Shown here piece by piece: positions 50,501 through 63,900 of a DNA stretch of 64,000 bases; positions within the stretch are counted from its first letter, which is position 1, and each line of letters begins with the position of its first letter. Source of the stretch: Brienomyrus brachyistius (lineage: Eukaryota; Chordata; Actinopteri; Osteoglossiformes; Mormyridae). A program made the position numbers and the translations under genes. The stretch covers positions 19,196,863 through 19,260,862 of the forward strand of contig NC_064542.1 in NCBI RefSeq assembly GCF_023856365.1. The letters run 5' to 3'. The notes under the pieces were generated by a model. It saw nothing but the letters and a program-made list of their open reading frames with translations, had not been told where the DNA came from and did no database searches.

Positions 50501-51180
50501 ACGTCAGATGAGATAAAAGGAGACGAGTGTGGGGTGTCGATGGTGCACAGGTATACGGAGGTGGCGAACAACGTGCAGAAGGAGGAGACAGTGCTGAGTG
50601 TGCAGTTCGTGCTGATGGACTGCTCCCTGCTCAAGTTCTCGCTGCTGCAGCACTGCAACGAGTGGCAGGCCAAGTTCACCCAGCTGCTCAGGCAGATGGC
50701 CTGCGGACGCCTGCGCCAGCTGCACGCCTTCCTGCAGGACAGCACCCATAGGTTGGTCTCACTGTGTACTGCGTTGGGGGAATTTTGCGTGTCACTGCGT
50801 GTACCATACTGAATATGAGTATATTATACTCTATGAATGTGTGTCACAGTCAGTGAGTGTCACAGTCAGTGTGACTGTCAGTGTGTTATACACTGTGCAT
50901 GTGTATGTGTTACATACTGACTGTCAGTGTTTTATACACTGTGCGTGTGTGTGTGTCATACACTGTGTGTGTATCACATACTGATTGTGTGTGTTACTGA
51001 CTTCACATTTGTTAAAGATGCATGTCTGTGATATACTGACTGTCAATGTGTTGTACACTGTGCGTGTGTATGTGTGTCACACATCAACCGTCAGTGTGTT
51101 ATACACTGTTTGTGTTTTATACACTGTGGGTGTGTCATACACTGTGCATATGTGTGTTACATACTGTCAGTGTGCTATAC

Positions 51181-51230
<50 letters not shown>

Positions 51231-54200
51231 TGTGTGTGTGTGTGTGCTAGTGTTTCAGAGTGTCTGTTGCTTGTCTGTGTTGCTTCCAGGCTGAGTCAGC
51301 CCCCTCAGAGTCTGACAGAGCTGGAGGAAAGCTTAAAACTGCTGGAGATTCTGCAAGGAGACCTGGCCAAGACTGAGAGCCAGATCCTCCCCATCCACGA
51401 GCAGTTTGCCATCCTGGAGAAGTATGAAGTCACTGTGGACCAGGATGTGAGTCACAGTGGCGCACAAACACATGCGCATGCAAAGTCACGCGTCAGGATC
51501 AAAGCAAGCAGGACACTGGAGTGTTCAGCTTCCTCTTCCTCTTACAGGATCAGGAGATGCTGGAAGCCCTGAATGGACAGTGGGTTTGGTTCCAGCAGGT
51601 CCTGACTGACAGTGACCTCATGCTGAAGGAACATAAGGAAAGGTTCAAAAGTGGCCTTATCTTCTCAGCGGAGGAGTTTAAGAAGAAGATGCAGGCCATC
51701 ACCCAGGACTTTAATTCCGCAGGTGCCCAATAATGCAGCATAGTCACATGGTGACAGGCAGTACAGATTCTGCTTGCTTGTGGACAGACACATAGAAAAA
51801 CACAAACCAGCAATTACTGTTTGTGCACATGCCGCGGCCTGTCCTAACATACACGCATGTACACAGCGGTGCAGGAGGCGCAGAGCTGCATGGAGCCGCA
51901 TCACCACCGACCTTATGCCAGTGCTTAGAGACTAGGGGGTCGTGTCGTGTTCCCCAGAGCTCACTGATCCTGTGCCTGGGCTACCAGATCTATGCCTGCA
52001 CTTTGGTATTATAGTGATTAATGTTGTAGGGATGCAGAGAAGTGTGCTGGCTCGGCCCGCACTGTCACCACACAAGCGCGGGACTGGGGCTTTGAATGCC
52101 GGTGGGTTGGCAGCTTCGCCCTGTGTTGTGTGGGTGTCTTCTGGGTACTCCGGTTCCCTGCTCCAGTACAAAGCCACGCAGTTAGGCAAACTGGCATCTC
52201 TGCATCGACCATAGTGTGCGTGGGAGTACGTGAGTGCTGTGCCACGCACCGGCATCCCCTTGCGGGCGTCCCCTGCCCTGTGCAGCCTGGGACAGGCTCC
52301 AGGCTCATTGTACTGGATAAGAGGTTGGAACATGCATGGTTTATACTGATGCTGTTTATGAAACTGTCAGCACCAGCTGTCGCCCCAGCACAGGGATGCC
52401 TGTAGAAGATTGTTGTGCAGAGCTGTCTCACCTTAGCTTGGTAGCACACAGTTGAAGGAAGCACGCCCGTCCCTTTGCACGACCACAATTATTTACCTTT
52501 TGCGCTACTTCGGGTGGTGGTGTTTTTTTCAGTTTGCTTCGGAAATGAGATTGAAAACGCTCCCGTTTCCTAACCTCGCAACACGAAACAAAGACATGCT
52601 GCGCCAAAACATTTCAAAGAGGACAAACCTCCTGTCCTACTTTCTTCTCTCTCCTCTCCTCCCACCATTCGCTCCACTCGCTCGCTCCCTCCTCGCTCCC
52701 TCTCTCTCTCTCTCCCCTCTATTTTTCTCTCAGTGTCACTTTGTTCCCGCGAACAGCGGGGTACAGGCTGTCTTCATGACGCTGAAATCAAATTATTATA
52801 ATTTTTTTTTCCCTGTGGTTCGTACGCTCGCATCTAAACACGTCTGAAGATTTATGATTGTACAGTCTTAATATCGAGTTTCAGGCCAGAGCAGTCGCTG
52901 ATTTGAAAAGGCCAGAAGGCGGTCGGCCGGAATAATAAATATGTTTTTTTGTCTGATGAAGGGCATGATAAGCTGAAGCATACCTGCGTGAAGCTCCTTG
53001 GAGGTACAGAACACGTGTTTATTACCGTCACTGTCAAACCGTCCACAAGCCACGCTTGGGTCCATATCCTCTGCCCCCCCGTACCGCCCCCCCCGCCATG
53101 ACTCCAGGTCAGTTCATGAGTCTGCTGTCTCACGAGAGAAACAGGATGGCAGGGTGTGGCAGCAGGCGTTAAGTGCTCCCCATGCGCCCCCAGCTTTTTG
53201 TGCTTCAAAGTTGTGGTCAGTTGCTGGCGGCAACCAGAGTATGTCGGCACAGGGCGCAGGCCGTGCCGGAGATCAGATAGCTCGGAAATCAAAGCTGGCA
53301 TGCAACTGCGACGACGCCGGGAGCTCGCCTTTTGGGCTACAGCCCCACCGCTCATTACATACACCGCAGTGTAGCTCATGCCTCCTCCTCCTCCTCTTCC
53401 TCGCCACACAGCCCTGACATCTCTTACTGGGGACATATTGAGAGCATCTTATAACAGTATCCATATTAGTACAGCATGAGTCATGTGGGCAGGCACACTC
53501 AGCATATCGGTGTGTGCATGCCTGCTTTATGTGAATCCATGTGTGTGTGCGCAGTGTGTGTATGACTGTGTCCTCCCGGCCCATGCAGGCCCCTTCTCCA
53601 GCACCGTGAACCCCGGCGAGGCCCTGCAGCTCGTGTCCGACTTGTGCGCCCAGCTCCATGCCCTGAAGCAGGAGGAGAGCTCCATCCGGCAGGGCCTGAG
53701 CATCTTCGGCATCGAGCAGCCCCCCTCCAAGGACATACAGAGCTTGGATAAGGTCAGCAGCACCATGCCTGTGGAAGCAGCTGGGGGGGGGAGGGGTTGC
53801 GGGGGTTCCTGTGGCTTTCGATGACGTGAGACTTGTCATGTGTGCATTGAGATGCTGGCTGAGAGCTCCTTTACAAGTAAACCTACAGCACTAATGTCGA
53901 TATTGGCACTGCAGGTCCAGCTGTTCCTGTTACCTCCCTACTGTGAGAAACTTCGCATTTTCAGTGCATGGACTGAAAAAAGCCTCTTTCTCTCCTTGCT
54001 TTTTGTCTTTCTCCTTGCCTCCCCCCCCCCCACCTCCCATCTCAGGACTTAGACTACCTACAGCAGGTGTGGCAGATCACCCAGCAGTGGGAAGCCCACT
54101 GGGACCAGTGGAAAGTGGGGCATTTTGCCGCACTGCAAATGGAGAGCTTGGAGAGCTCCACCCAGGCTTTGTTCAAGAAGCTGCATAAGTTGAGCCGTAA

Positions 54201-57200
54201 TCTCAAGGCACGCCACCACCGCCGCCCCCCCACCCTCAGCCACCCTGCCAGGAGGACGTCATGTGGTCATATCCTCTCATGGTGTCACTCACAGGACAAG
54301 CAGTGGGAAGTCGTGGCGTCCTGCAGCAAGAAGATCGACCTGTTCAGAAGGACCATTCCCCTTATCAGCGACCTGAGGAACCCAGCCTTGCGGGACAGGT
54401 TCTACCCCCCACACTCCTCTGCACACTTTTCGTCAGGACCCCCCTCCCTCAGTGTAGAAGCCTTCTCCCGATGTGCACAGCCCCGCTGCCCACTGGCTGC
54501 TGCAGGTCTTTTGGTGCACTCAGGAGTGTCACTAGCTCGCCTACAGAGAGTGCATCATTTAGCTTTTGGCACATAAATGTTCCTTATGAAGTCAGATGTC
54601 TATCCTCACTGCTGACCAGCCGGCTGTGTTAGGAATCTGTGACAGTCCGAATCCGTTCATTCCTCTGGGGATGACAACAGTGATGTAATACTATTAGAAG
54701 CTGCTCTGGCGCTGGCTGCATTTCTGCGGACTCGTTTAAGCTACGGATTACGTCCAGGCTGTTTGGATGAAGACACACTGATGAAATGTTAGCATATATG
54801 CTACACTTTTCCCAGATTATTATTCCAGACAAATGAAAATATTACTGCTCCACCTCCCACCTTACACAGCTCCCCAGCCTTTTATTCCCCTCCACTCCTC
54901 ATTGGTCCTCTACAGCCCACACTACTTCTCCATCTTCCATCCTCCACCCCTCATCATACCCCCATGATCTATCCCCCTCAGTGCTACTGGTACTCTGCCT
55001 CCCCCCATTCATATGTCCCTGGCCCTCTCTCAGTTTTCATGGTCGCCCCTGACCAACCCGGTGACTTTCCTTTTCTGTTGACGCGTGCTCAGGCACTGGA
55101 ATCAGATCAGGGATGAGGTGCAAGTTGCATTTGACCAAACAGCTGCCGATTTCACCCTCGAGAAGATCGTGGCCCTGGGCCTGGAGCAGCACACTGAGAA
55201 GATCAGTGAGATTTCAGCGGCTGCCAGCAAAGAGCTGTCAATTGAACAGGTAAAGGCCCCTCCCCCGACCCAAATGCCCAGTTCTAATCAGCCATCCTCC
55301 TAAGGTTCTGTTTCAGGATGCAGCTGGTGTTTCCGACACTATATACTATGAACACAGGCTCATCCCGTGATTCGGCGCCTGCCTCCCTGGGACGAGCCAG
55401 GCCACAGCTCCAGCAGTAGCAGAGGGATGGGGGAACAGGGGATCAATACTGTGTTTAATTTGTTTCGGATACAGCGCCTCGAGTCCCAGCCTGTTCTCTG
55501 GCCTGTTCCTGGGTCTGTTGCAGGGCCTGCTTGTGTGCCTTTGGCTGGCGTTTGCAGGCAGTCTCCTGCCTAGTCATTTATTGCAGTCCTCCCATGCATA
55601 GCTCACAGCTGATGGCATCCACTCAGGTTATATTAGCAAGCACTGATCTGAATAGTGCCAAGAACAAATGTTTGAAAGAGCCAGTTCATTGAGAAATTGC
55701 TGTGAAAAATGTAATAGGAGAAAGATTTCTTCGTTTTTTTCTCGTTCTTAACTGAGGCAAAGTACTCTCTGCTTACCAGAGGATGTCTGCCGAATACAGG
55801 ATCCATCATCTCCATCTGTGGCTCACTTCAAATTAGCCGAATTTACCATAGGTTCCAATACTGCACTAGAGATGGCCGCTCTGACTTTCACAGTGTCGGT
55901 TTTGCATCGCTGAGCCTTCCCTGCTGGTGATGTTTAACTTCGGCTTTGCAGTCCCTGGAAGGCATCGCAAAGACATGGGAGGAGATTTGCCTAGACGTCG
56001 TCCTGTACAAAGACAAGGGTCACCGCAGACTGAGGTGAGAGTGCATAGCAGGGGGTCAAAGGTCATGAGTGGGAGGGCTGGTGCCAAGGGGCTCGATATT
56101 GTGCACCTGGTCATTCGAACTGAGCTAGCCTACTATTAGTTAAATTCTGTGTCCTATATTTTAAAGTGATATTAGTAACAGAAGAGTGACACTTCAGGAG
56201 ACATTTTTGCTAGGTCCATGCACTGTTGACTAAGGTGATCATAGGCTGAACGAGTCCCCTCCCATCCCGCCTGCCACCCAGGTCATCAAAAACCCTTTTC
56301 CGTGTGCAAGGGCAAGGAAATCCAACACCGTTATGTGAAATGAGCTTGATGATGCCGGTGAAACTGTTCCGGTTGTGCCGTTAGCAAAGTGCATTTCCTG
56401 TAATTGGATGTCCACCTAACTGGCTTTGCCTACCTGACAGATTACGCTAATTTCAGCTCACTTGGTCGAGCGGCCATCTCACGCCTCCCCAGTCAGGGTT
56501 AAGTAGTCATTTGCTCCGTTGTACTCTCAGAGTGGGAAATTGGCCAGGCGCAGGCATGCTTAGGCAGTTAGCATGCTCAGGGGTGCTGATGAACTGACTG
56601 CCTGTGTACTCGGATGGACCTGCCTGAAACCAAGACCGTTGACTTCAGCATTTAATTTAAATCAAAAGTACAATATATTAATTCATGCGTGTCGTTCTAT
56701 AACAATTATCTGCTAATAGGGTTTTATGGTTATTCTGTATGTATGAGGAGCTTAGTCATTTAGAGCATTCTGGGAAAAAAGTAATTTTACCTTTGATTCA
56801 GCGAAGGGTTCATCTGGGAAATGCACACCAGTGTTGTTTTTGAGACCCTCCTTTGCAGAAAGGTGAAGTGGCTGGTCAATACGAGCACAGAACCCTGGGG
56901 CAGTCCAGGGGTCCTTAGTGTCAGCTATTTAAGGAAACCACCCGCGTATGTGGGCTTGGGAGCTGGACTGACTGCTCATATGGCTCCCTTTAGTAAGGCC
57001 ATTTACCAAGTAAATACGTCATGTCATGTAATTGTTTACAGAAGGGCTGCATCCAAAGTATTTTTTTGGGGGGAGGTTTCTGTTTTGTTCGACAGTATGT
57101 GTATGGGCACGTATGTAATTAATTATGGGTACCAAATGTCCCAGTGAAGTGACAAAAACCTGTTATTTTGATATTGTGGGGGGAATTTTTTCAGTTCCCA

Positions 57201-57396
57201 CAAAGGGGGAATAAAAAACCTGGGATTGCAATCAAATAACTAAAAATGTATTTTGTTTGCTTAAGGTTAGGGCTGGGTAGGGGTTAAGGTTGTTATGTTT
57301 TATGTTGGGATTAGAGTTCTCACCATAGAAATGAATGGAGAGTCTTTCTAAAGATATAATTACTAACCTATGCCTGCGTGTGTGTGTGTGTGTGTG

Positions 57397-57445
<49 letters not shown>

Positions 57446-57873
57446 CTTCGGGTATCCATACCTGCACGTGAGCAGTCGTACGTGCGTGACAGTGCATGTG
57501 TGTCGCTGCTGCTGCCCGGCTGGGAGAATCAGCGAATGAGCACGTGAGGGTGTGCTGGGTGCCGCTAAGTGGGGATTTAAGCCTGTGAGCAGCGCGGCGG
57601 GTCACACGGTGTCAGGCATAAAAGCGGCCCTCCCTGCCTGAGGCTGTCAGCCCTCCTCTGAGTGTCACCCACCTGCGTGTGCCCGTCAGGTCGCTGCACA
57701 GAGATGCACGCCGCGTGCCAGCCAGGGCTTACACAGGGCCCTTTTCTGCACGCCAATCTCCACGCCTATTTATAGGGCTGCAAATCCCTGTTTTCGGCAG
57801 AGGATGTGTTTCTTGATGAATCCGGCTTCCTGTTAAAATGGGGATTTGTGTAGGCAGAGAAATTCCATCAGGT

Positions 57874-57917
<44 letters not shown>

Positions 57918-60900
57918 TCTCTGCCTACCCTCACAAGTTCCCCTCTCATCTTATTTTATTTTTGTTATTTAGTTTCTGTGTCTCCCAACCGTGTACAATT
58001 TTTTGGTTTCCACAGCCATTCAAAGCTGAGGCCAAAAATCACAAAGATCACGTAATTCTTTATTTTTTAATGTTCTTTGATTTTTTTTTAAACTCTAGTT
58101 TAGATGATTTCCCTTTTAATGCCAGAAGCACCAAATGTCAGGCTGTCTAAAGCCCACACTGTGTGTCTCCCAGCGACAAGCAAGGCCCAGGCCAGGTGTT
58201 TTTTAGCAGCTGAGGAAAATCACTTACATTGGTTGCACTGTGAGATGATTAAACTCAAGTTGCAAAGGACCAGCCTTTCTGAAAGCACGAAGATGTGCAA
58301 AGGGGCTTATTCACAGAGGAAAGCCAGCTACAAGTCAAGTAATGATCGCTGTCTGTTTCTGAAGGCCTGTCTTCCCCTAAGTGGCCCCGAGGTAGACGAT
58401 CCAGTTTGTGGCCTCTCAGTGAAGACGACAGCTTGGAATTACTGAGGCTGGTGGCCCAGAAAATCACCTGCAACACCTCCTAAAGACTTAGAGCTTTGTC
58501 TGTGCCACCCGCTGGCCAGAGAGGGCAGCCTGCCACACTCATGCTCACAGAGACACTGATACTCATTTACACAGGGGGCCAGCACAAGTACACACTGGCA
58601 TTCAAACTCACATTTAGTCAGGGTACTCAGACAGTCACACTCACGCAGGGTACTCATACACACTCAATCAGGGTACTCACACAGGTACACCCGCAGGATA
58701 CTCAGACACTCACATTCAGTCAGGGTACTCAGACAGTCACACTCACTCAGGGTACTCGCCAGCAAGATACTCAGACAGTTTTGCAACTTACTTTGATCTT
58801 AAGCACAGCTGTATGAGCAGAAGCTGTGTCTTTCATCTTATTATTACATTTTGTGTAGAAATATTTAGTTATAAAGATAATTAATTAGTTTAGTGTCAGA
58901 TTGCAGTTCAGGATGCTGCACCAGAGCTAAATAATGTAAGGCAGGTGGAGCTGAACCAGTTATAAATGCTATTGATTTGAGTCTTAATTACTTCTTCAGA
59001 AGATCAAGCTCTTGTCCCTATAATATAGCGCAAAGTGCAATACTGCCATCTAGTGTTTGTATGACTAGTCTTGAGTTTCAGGGGTAGGTTCTGGCTCTTG
59101 CTGTCGAACATAGGAATGCCCAGGCCATCTGCTGCAGATTAGAATTAGACCTCCAGCCCAATTCAATTAGCATCCAAGCCAGCCCAACTGATTGGGTAGA
59201 TGGGGGAATGCTAGAACCAGACGGTGCACTCATAAACATGGGGGAGACGGGGATGCTCGGTCTAATTTCATTTTGATAAAGTTGTCATACAATACAAGGA
59301 GCAAGGGAGAAGACACTGACAGGCACATGTGCATACTCCACAAACACATGCACACACAATGCTCACCATAACATATACTCAGCCCGCAGAGTCTTCCCTG
59401 AGCACTGGAATTGTTCCCAAGGCCAGAACCAGGAAAAGCATTTTTTCTAATATAATTCTCTATTTGTAAATGGGTATAGCCTCACATATGTGCATACTGT
59501 CTATGTGTCTTTGTTAAATATACCTATGGGATGTTTTTATGCTTTTCTGTCTGTGTTGCTTAAGAGTGCGAAGAGGGCACACTTGTGTGTGTTGTTCTGA
59601 AACTTGCAGGGATGTAAGTTTTGTTTTGTGTGCGTATTGTCTGTGTGCATTGTCCTACCTTGGGCTCTTGAGACGCAGGCTTTTGCATGGTAAACACACC
59701 CCCACGCAGATATACTCGGAATGTGGAATAGACTGAATGGGCACACGCAGGCCAGGGCAGAGCTGCGTTTTGCAAACAGCCACAAATGAAGAGCGACTGG
59801 GTCAGGCACTGCTTCCTCTGGCCTAACAGAGCTGTGTGAGAAAGGCACATGGGCGTCCGGAGCAGTGCCTGCTCCAGCGTGTGGTGAAACAGCCGTCGCC
59901 CTGGAAGTCAAGTGCTCCTCTTTCAAGAAATTCTCTGGCCTCAAGCCTCTGCCGGGTTCACATTCTGCCCTGTGTTTCCTCTGGACGGCGAGGTCGTCTG
60001 CATTCGGTGCCCCTGGTGCCACGACAGCTGGTACCAAGTACTTGTGAAAGGCTGCCGTGGGTTTCATGCCTCAGAAGGATACAGAGAGCAGGTGACAGGA
60101 GTGAACAGCATGGCTGGCTGGGTGCTCGCAGTGTGCTGTCCTTGAGAGAAGCCGGCCGACGCTCACAGTGCTGTCAGCGATGAGTGAATAGGGGCAACAC
60201 GCCTCCCACTCACTCACAGGCACAGCAGTCAGTATGGCCGTCCCTAAAACCACACTGCAGATACAATTAGAGGAGCTCGCAGGAAGTGGGGGCATGGCAG
60301 CAGGTGGGGGGGGGGGGGGGGGGGGGGTGGAGGTAGGGAAAGAGTCTCTGGGGCGCCAGGCTGAGCGGCGTACTTGTCGGTTGGGAGTGGAGGGATTGGG
60401 GGGGGGGACTTCCGTCGGCATGGAAACAGTGCATGGAGCGGTTGCCGTGGCTACCCCACACGCTGAGCTCTCCCCTCCGTCGTCCTCTTCGACCCACCTG
60501 CGCCCATTTTATCCTCGATGTGGAGAGATAAAGCCCCCCCCCCCCCCCCCCCACAACAGACAATGTGTCTCTGCATCACTAGAAGCTATAGGCCTTTTAG
60601 AGTCAGCGGGTGCTGTTGTTTTCATGGCTGTGAGGTTTGTCCACCAGTACAGAGATGTACTGCTAAACCAGCCTATTTTTTTACCCATTAATACATGTGC
60701 ATGTTGATGCTCTACTTTCAGTTTTTACCACACTGGATTCTGAACAACTAGATTTCATGCATACAAAATGCATGCAAAACATTACATGCAAATGTGCTAT
60801 TGTTTATTTTGGTTTTACATGGGTATTGGTTCTACACTTTTGTGGATGTTAGATTAAATGTAGAATTTTACTTCCTATAGATTAGTACTCAATACGGACC

Positions 60901-63900
60901 ATAATGTATCACAACACAGAGACCCAACAATGTATGAGCAGGTTAATATAGTCATGGTTGGGTCTCTAGCTGCTAATGGCTGTGCACAGCTCGGTCTTCA
61001 CTGGCTAACTGTGTCTTTGGATATCTAGGGGAGCAGAGGAGATTTTCCAAGCATTAGAGGACAACCAGGTGACCCTCTCCACGATGAAGGCATCCCGCTT
61101 CATACGTGCCTTTGAAAAGGAGGTGGACCACTGGGAGCGCAGCCTGTCACTGATCCTGGAGGTCATTGAGATGATCCTCACAGTGCAGAGACAGTGGATA
61201 TACCTGGAGGTAGGAGGTCACCATATATAAAGACACCTGCACACACTCTGTCCTGTCCAGTTAGCTTTTGTGGATGTATCTGGTGACTGTGGAAATACTT
61301 GGTGTCCATTGTTCTGTCTCACCTGTACAGTATTTAACAGAAATGTTCACACATTTTTGAGAAGCTGATGATTGATGACCTTGATTTTTACCCACACTTC
61401 CACACTGTCCTTCAGAATATCTTTTTAGGTGAAGACTTTAGGAAACAGCTGCCTAGAGAATCCAAGGAGTTTGATGAAATCAACTCTAGCTGGAAGACTA
61501 TCATGGATTGTTTGAACAAGGACAGAAATGCCCTGAGAGGAACGCACCACCCTGGTATGTAAGGGGAGATAAGAAGAACTTACCATTGGGGAAGGTGGAG
61601 AGGAAATCTGTTGCATACACACCTTTATAGGTCAGCAGTTCACCTGAGGGATTGTCAGATTATTAAGTGAAGACTCCTTCTGTTTTAATATAAGTTTAGT
61701 TGCTGCCCCAGAGCTAATTTGTTCGGGGAATTCTGCAGTTTTATGCAGGTTCAAGATATAGATGTAAAATGGGAACAGCACAGCATTCAAGAAGAAATGT
61801 CAGCTGTCTCTCTTCATCTACCACCCCGTCTCACGCTTCTCTCTCTCCTTTCACTCCGTCACTCTCCCAGGGCTGCTGGAGAAGCTGTCAGAGATGAACA
61901 GCAAGCTAGAGGAGATCCAAAAGTCTCTGGATATGTACCTGGAGACAAAGAGGCAGATCTTCCCACGCTTCTACTTCTTGTCCAACAATGACCTGCTGGA
62001 GATCCTGGGCCAGGCGTGCCACCCAGAGGCCGTGCAGCCACACCTCAAAAAGTGCTTTGACAATATCAAGAGCTTGAGGATCAACAAGGTGTTGCTTGCT
62101 TATACTTAGGCACATTGTCTCCAACACACTCTCTTGCACACTTGCACTCTCACATATGTTTCCTTTTCTGTCTTCGCTGGTGTTTTACTGAGTCATTTTA
62201 ATGCAGTGAATAATTCCTAATTCTATTCAGAACTTAGACTGAAAACTGCAAACAAATCGATTTGATAGTTTGAGAATGTTTAACATGGGTGAAACTGAAA
62301 TACAGCATTGTTTTGTCTGTCACAATGCCTTTCGCAAAGTTGCACACAGAAGCAGCTCTCAGGGTTCTGCTCTGCAGGTGGGGATCAGCAGTAAGATAGA
62401 AGCCAGCGGCATGTTCTCGGCCGACGGAGAGTTTGTGGAGTTCACCCACCCCGTGCTGCTGGAAGGGCCGGTGGAGGTGGGTGTAGCTGTGTCTTTAAGA
62501 GCCTCCGCTGGGGGACCTTACTCCGTAACCGTGGTGCTGAAGAGACTGGAGGTAGAGCCTTACCAAAAGGCTTTTAGCACTTTTCCTCTCAGGATTTCCA
62601 AAAAGCAGCAGGCGCAGAGCAGGCTTTAGTGCAGCAAAGAGCCTCTCAGAAACATTCATGGCACTGTGGGCAATTTAGAGCCTGTAGTTTACATTAGCAA
62701 TCTGACTTTGAATTTGTGAGGAAACCGGAGGAACCCGGGGGAATATGTAGGTTCTGCACATTTAGAGATAGAATCAAATTCAAAACTGCAACCATGGAAG
62801 TATGAAAGGACAAGGTCTGTAGGCCCCACTGCAGTGTACTGAATGTGTGTAATGACTGTGCCTGTAGGCCCCACTGCAGGGTACTGAGTGTGTCTAATGA
62901 CTGTTTCTGTAGGCCCCACTGCAGGGTACTGAATGTGTGTAATGACTGTGTCTGTAAGCCCCACTGCAGTGTACTGAATGTGTGTAATGACTGTGCCTGT
63001 AGGCTCCACTGTAGGGTACTGAGTGTGTCTAATGACTGTTTCTGTAGGCCCCACTGCAGGGTACTGAATGTGTGTAATGACTGTGTCTGTAAGCCCCACT
63101 GCAGTGTACTGAATGTATGTAATGACTGTGTCTGTAGGCCCCACTGCAGGGTACTGCATGTGTGTAATGACTGTGTCTGTAGGCCCCACTGCAGGTTACT
63201 GACTGTGAGTGATGTCTGTCTGTGGGTCCCCCTCAGGATTGGCTCTGTGATGTTGAGCGCGCTATGCACTGGACCCTAAAAGAAAATCTGAAGAATTGCC
63301 GGCAGGCTCTCACCAAGTCATCCAGAAAGAGGGAAAAGTGGGTGAAGGATTGGCCGGGTCAGGTTAGCATGCTGGTTTCCTGTATGTCTCACACTGGATC
63401 CAGTCTATTGGTTCCATTATTTATGCCAGTAAAGTAATTGGTCATTCTGGACATTCATGTATTCTTCCATCTCTGTGTGTTGCCCTGTGGGTCTTCTCTC
63501 TCCCTGTATGGGTTTTTCTGCACCACCCTGGTTTCATCATGCTTTGCTGTGTGTCTGTATGCAGCATCGCAGTATCTCTGAATCTGATGAAACATCACTT
63601 AAGTGTATGTTTGTGTTTGCATCTGATTAGGACAACCTATATCCCTTTATTTGTGTTTCATATTGTCCGACTTGTAGATGCGTGATGTTCTTCCAATGTG
63701 CAGATGCTGATCACGGCCAGCCAGATCCACTGGACCGCAGATGTTACCAAGTCCTTAGCCATTAGTAAAGAGGAGAGTAAGACAGCCCTGAAGTCTATGA
63801 AAAAGAAGCAGGTTAGAGAAGTTGCTGTTTACAGGGAGGGCTTCTCTCTTTATTGAGTTCTGCATTTATTAAGTCCCTCATTTCTGGTCTCCAGGTGTGG

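Larger units (their letters stand above)
56035..61028. other. Largest dnah2 intron (5.0 kb) with repeats
   Basis: Holds dispersed repeat copy C (57110-57445), (CT)n at 57878-57920, a 27-bp array (58600-58775), a 22-base poly-G (60306-60327) and a 19-base poly-C (60534-60552). The segment 60240-60560 is G/C-rich and contains an X-box-like motif. No exon recognised. The open frames at 59836-60183 and 60234-60707 match nothing I know. Confidence 0.55.

Noticed and set aside
52852..53436. 194-codon minus-strand open frame in a dnah2 intron
   Set aside because: Contains a poly-Gly stretch from a C-rich run and matches no family. No sign of splicing.
62689..63269. Overlapping 144 to 191-codon frames on both strands
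   Set aside because: Artefact of the 45-bp minisatellite.
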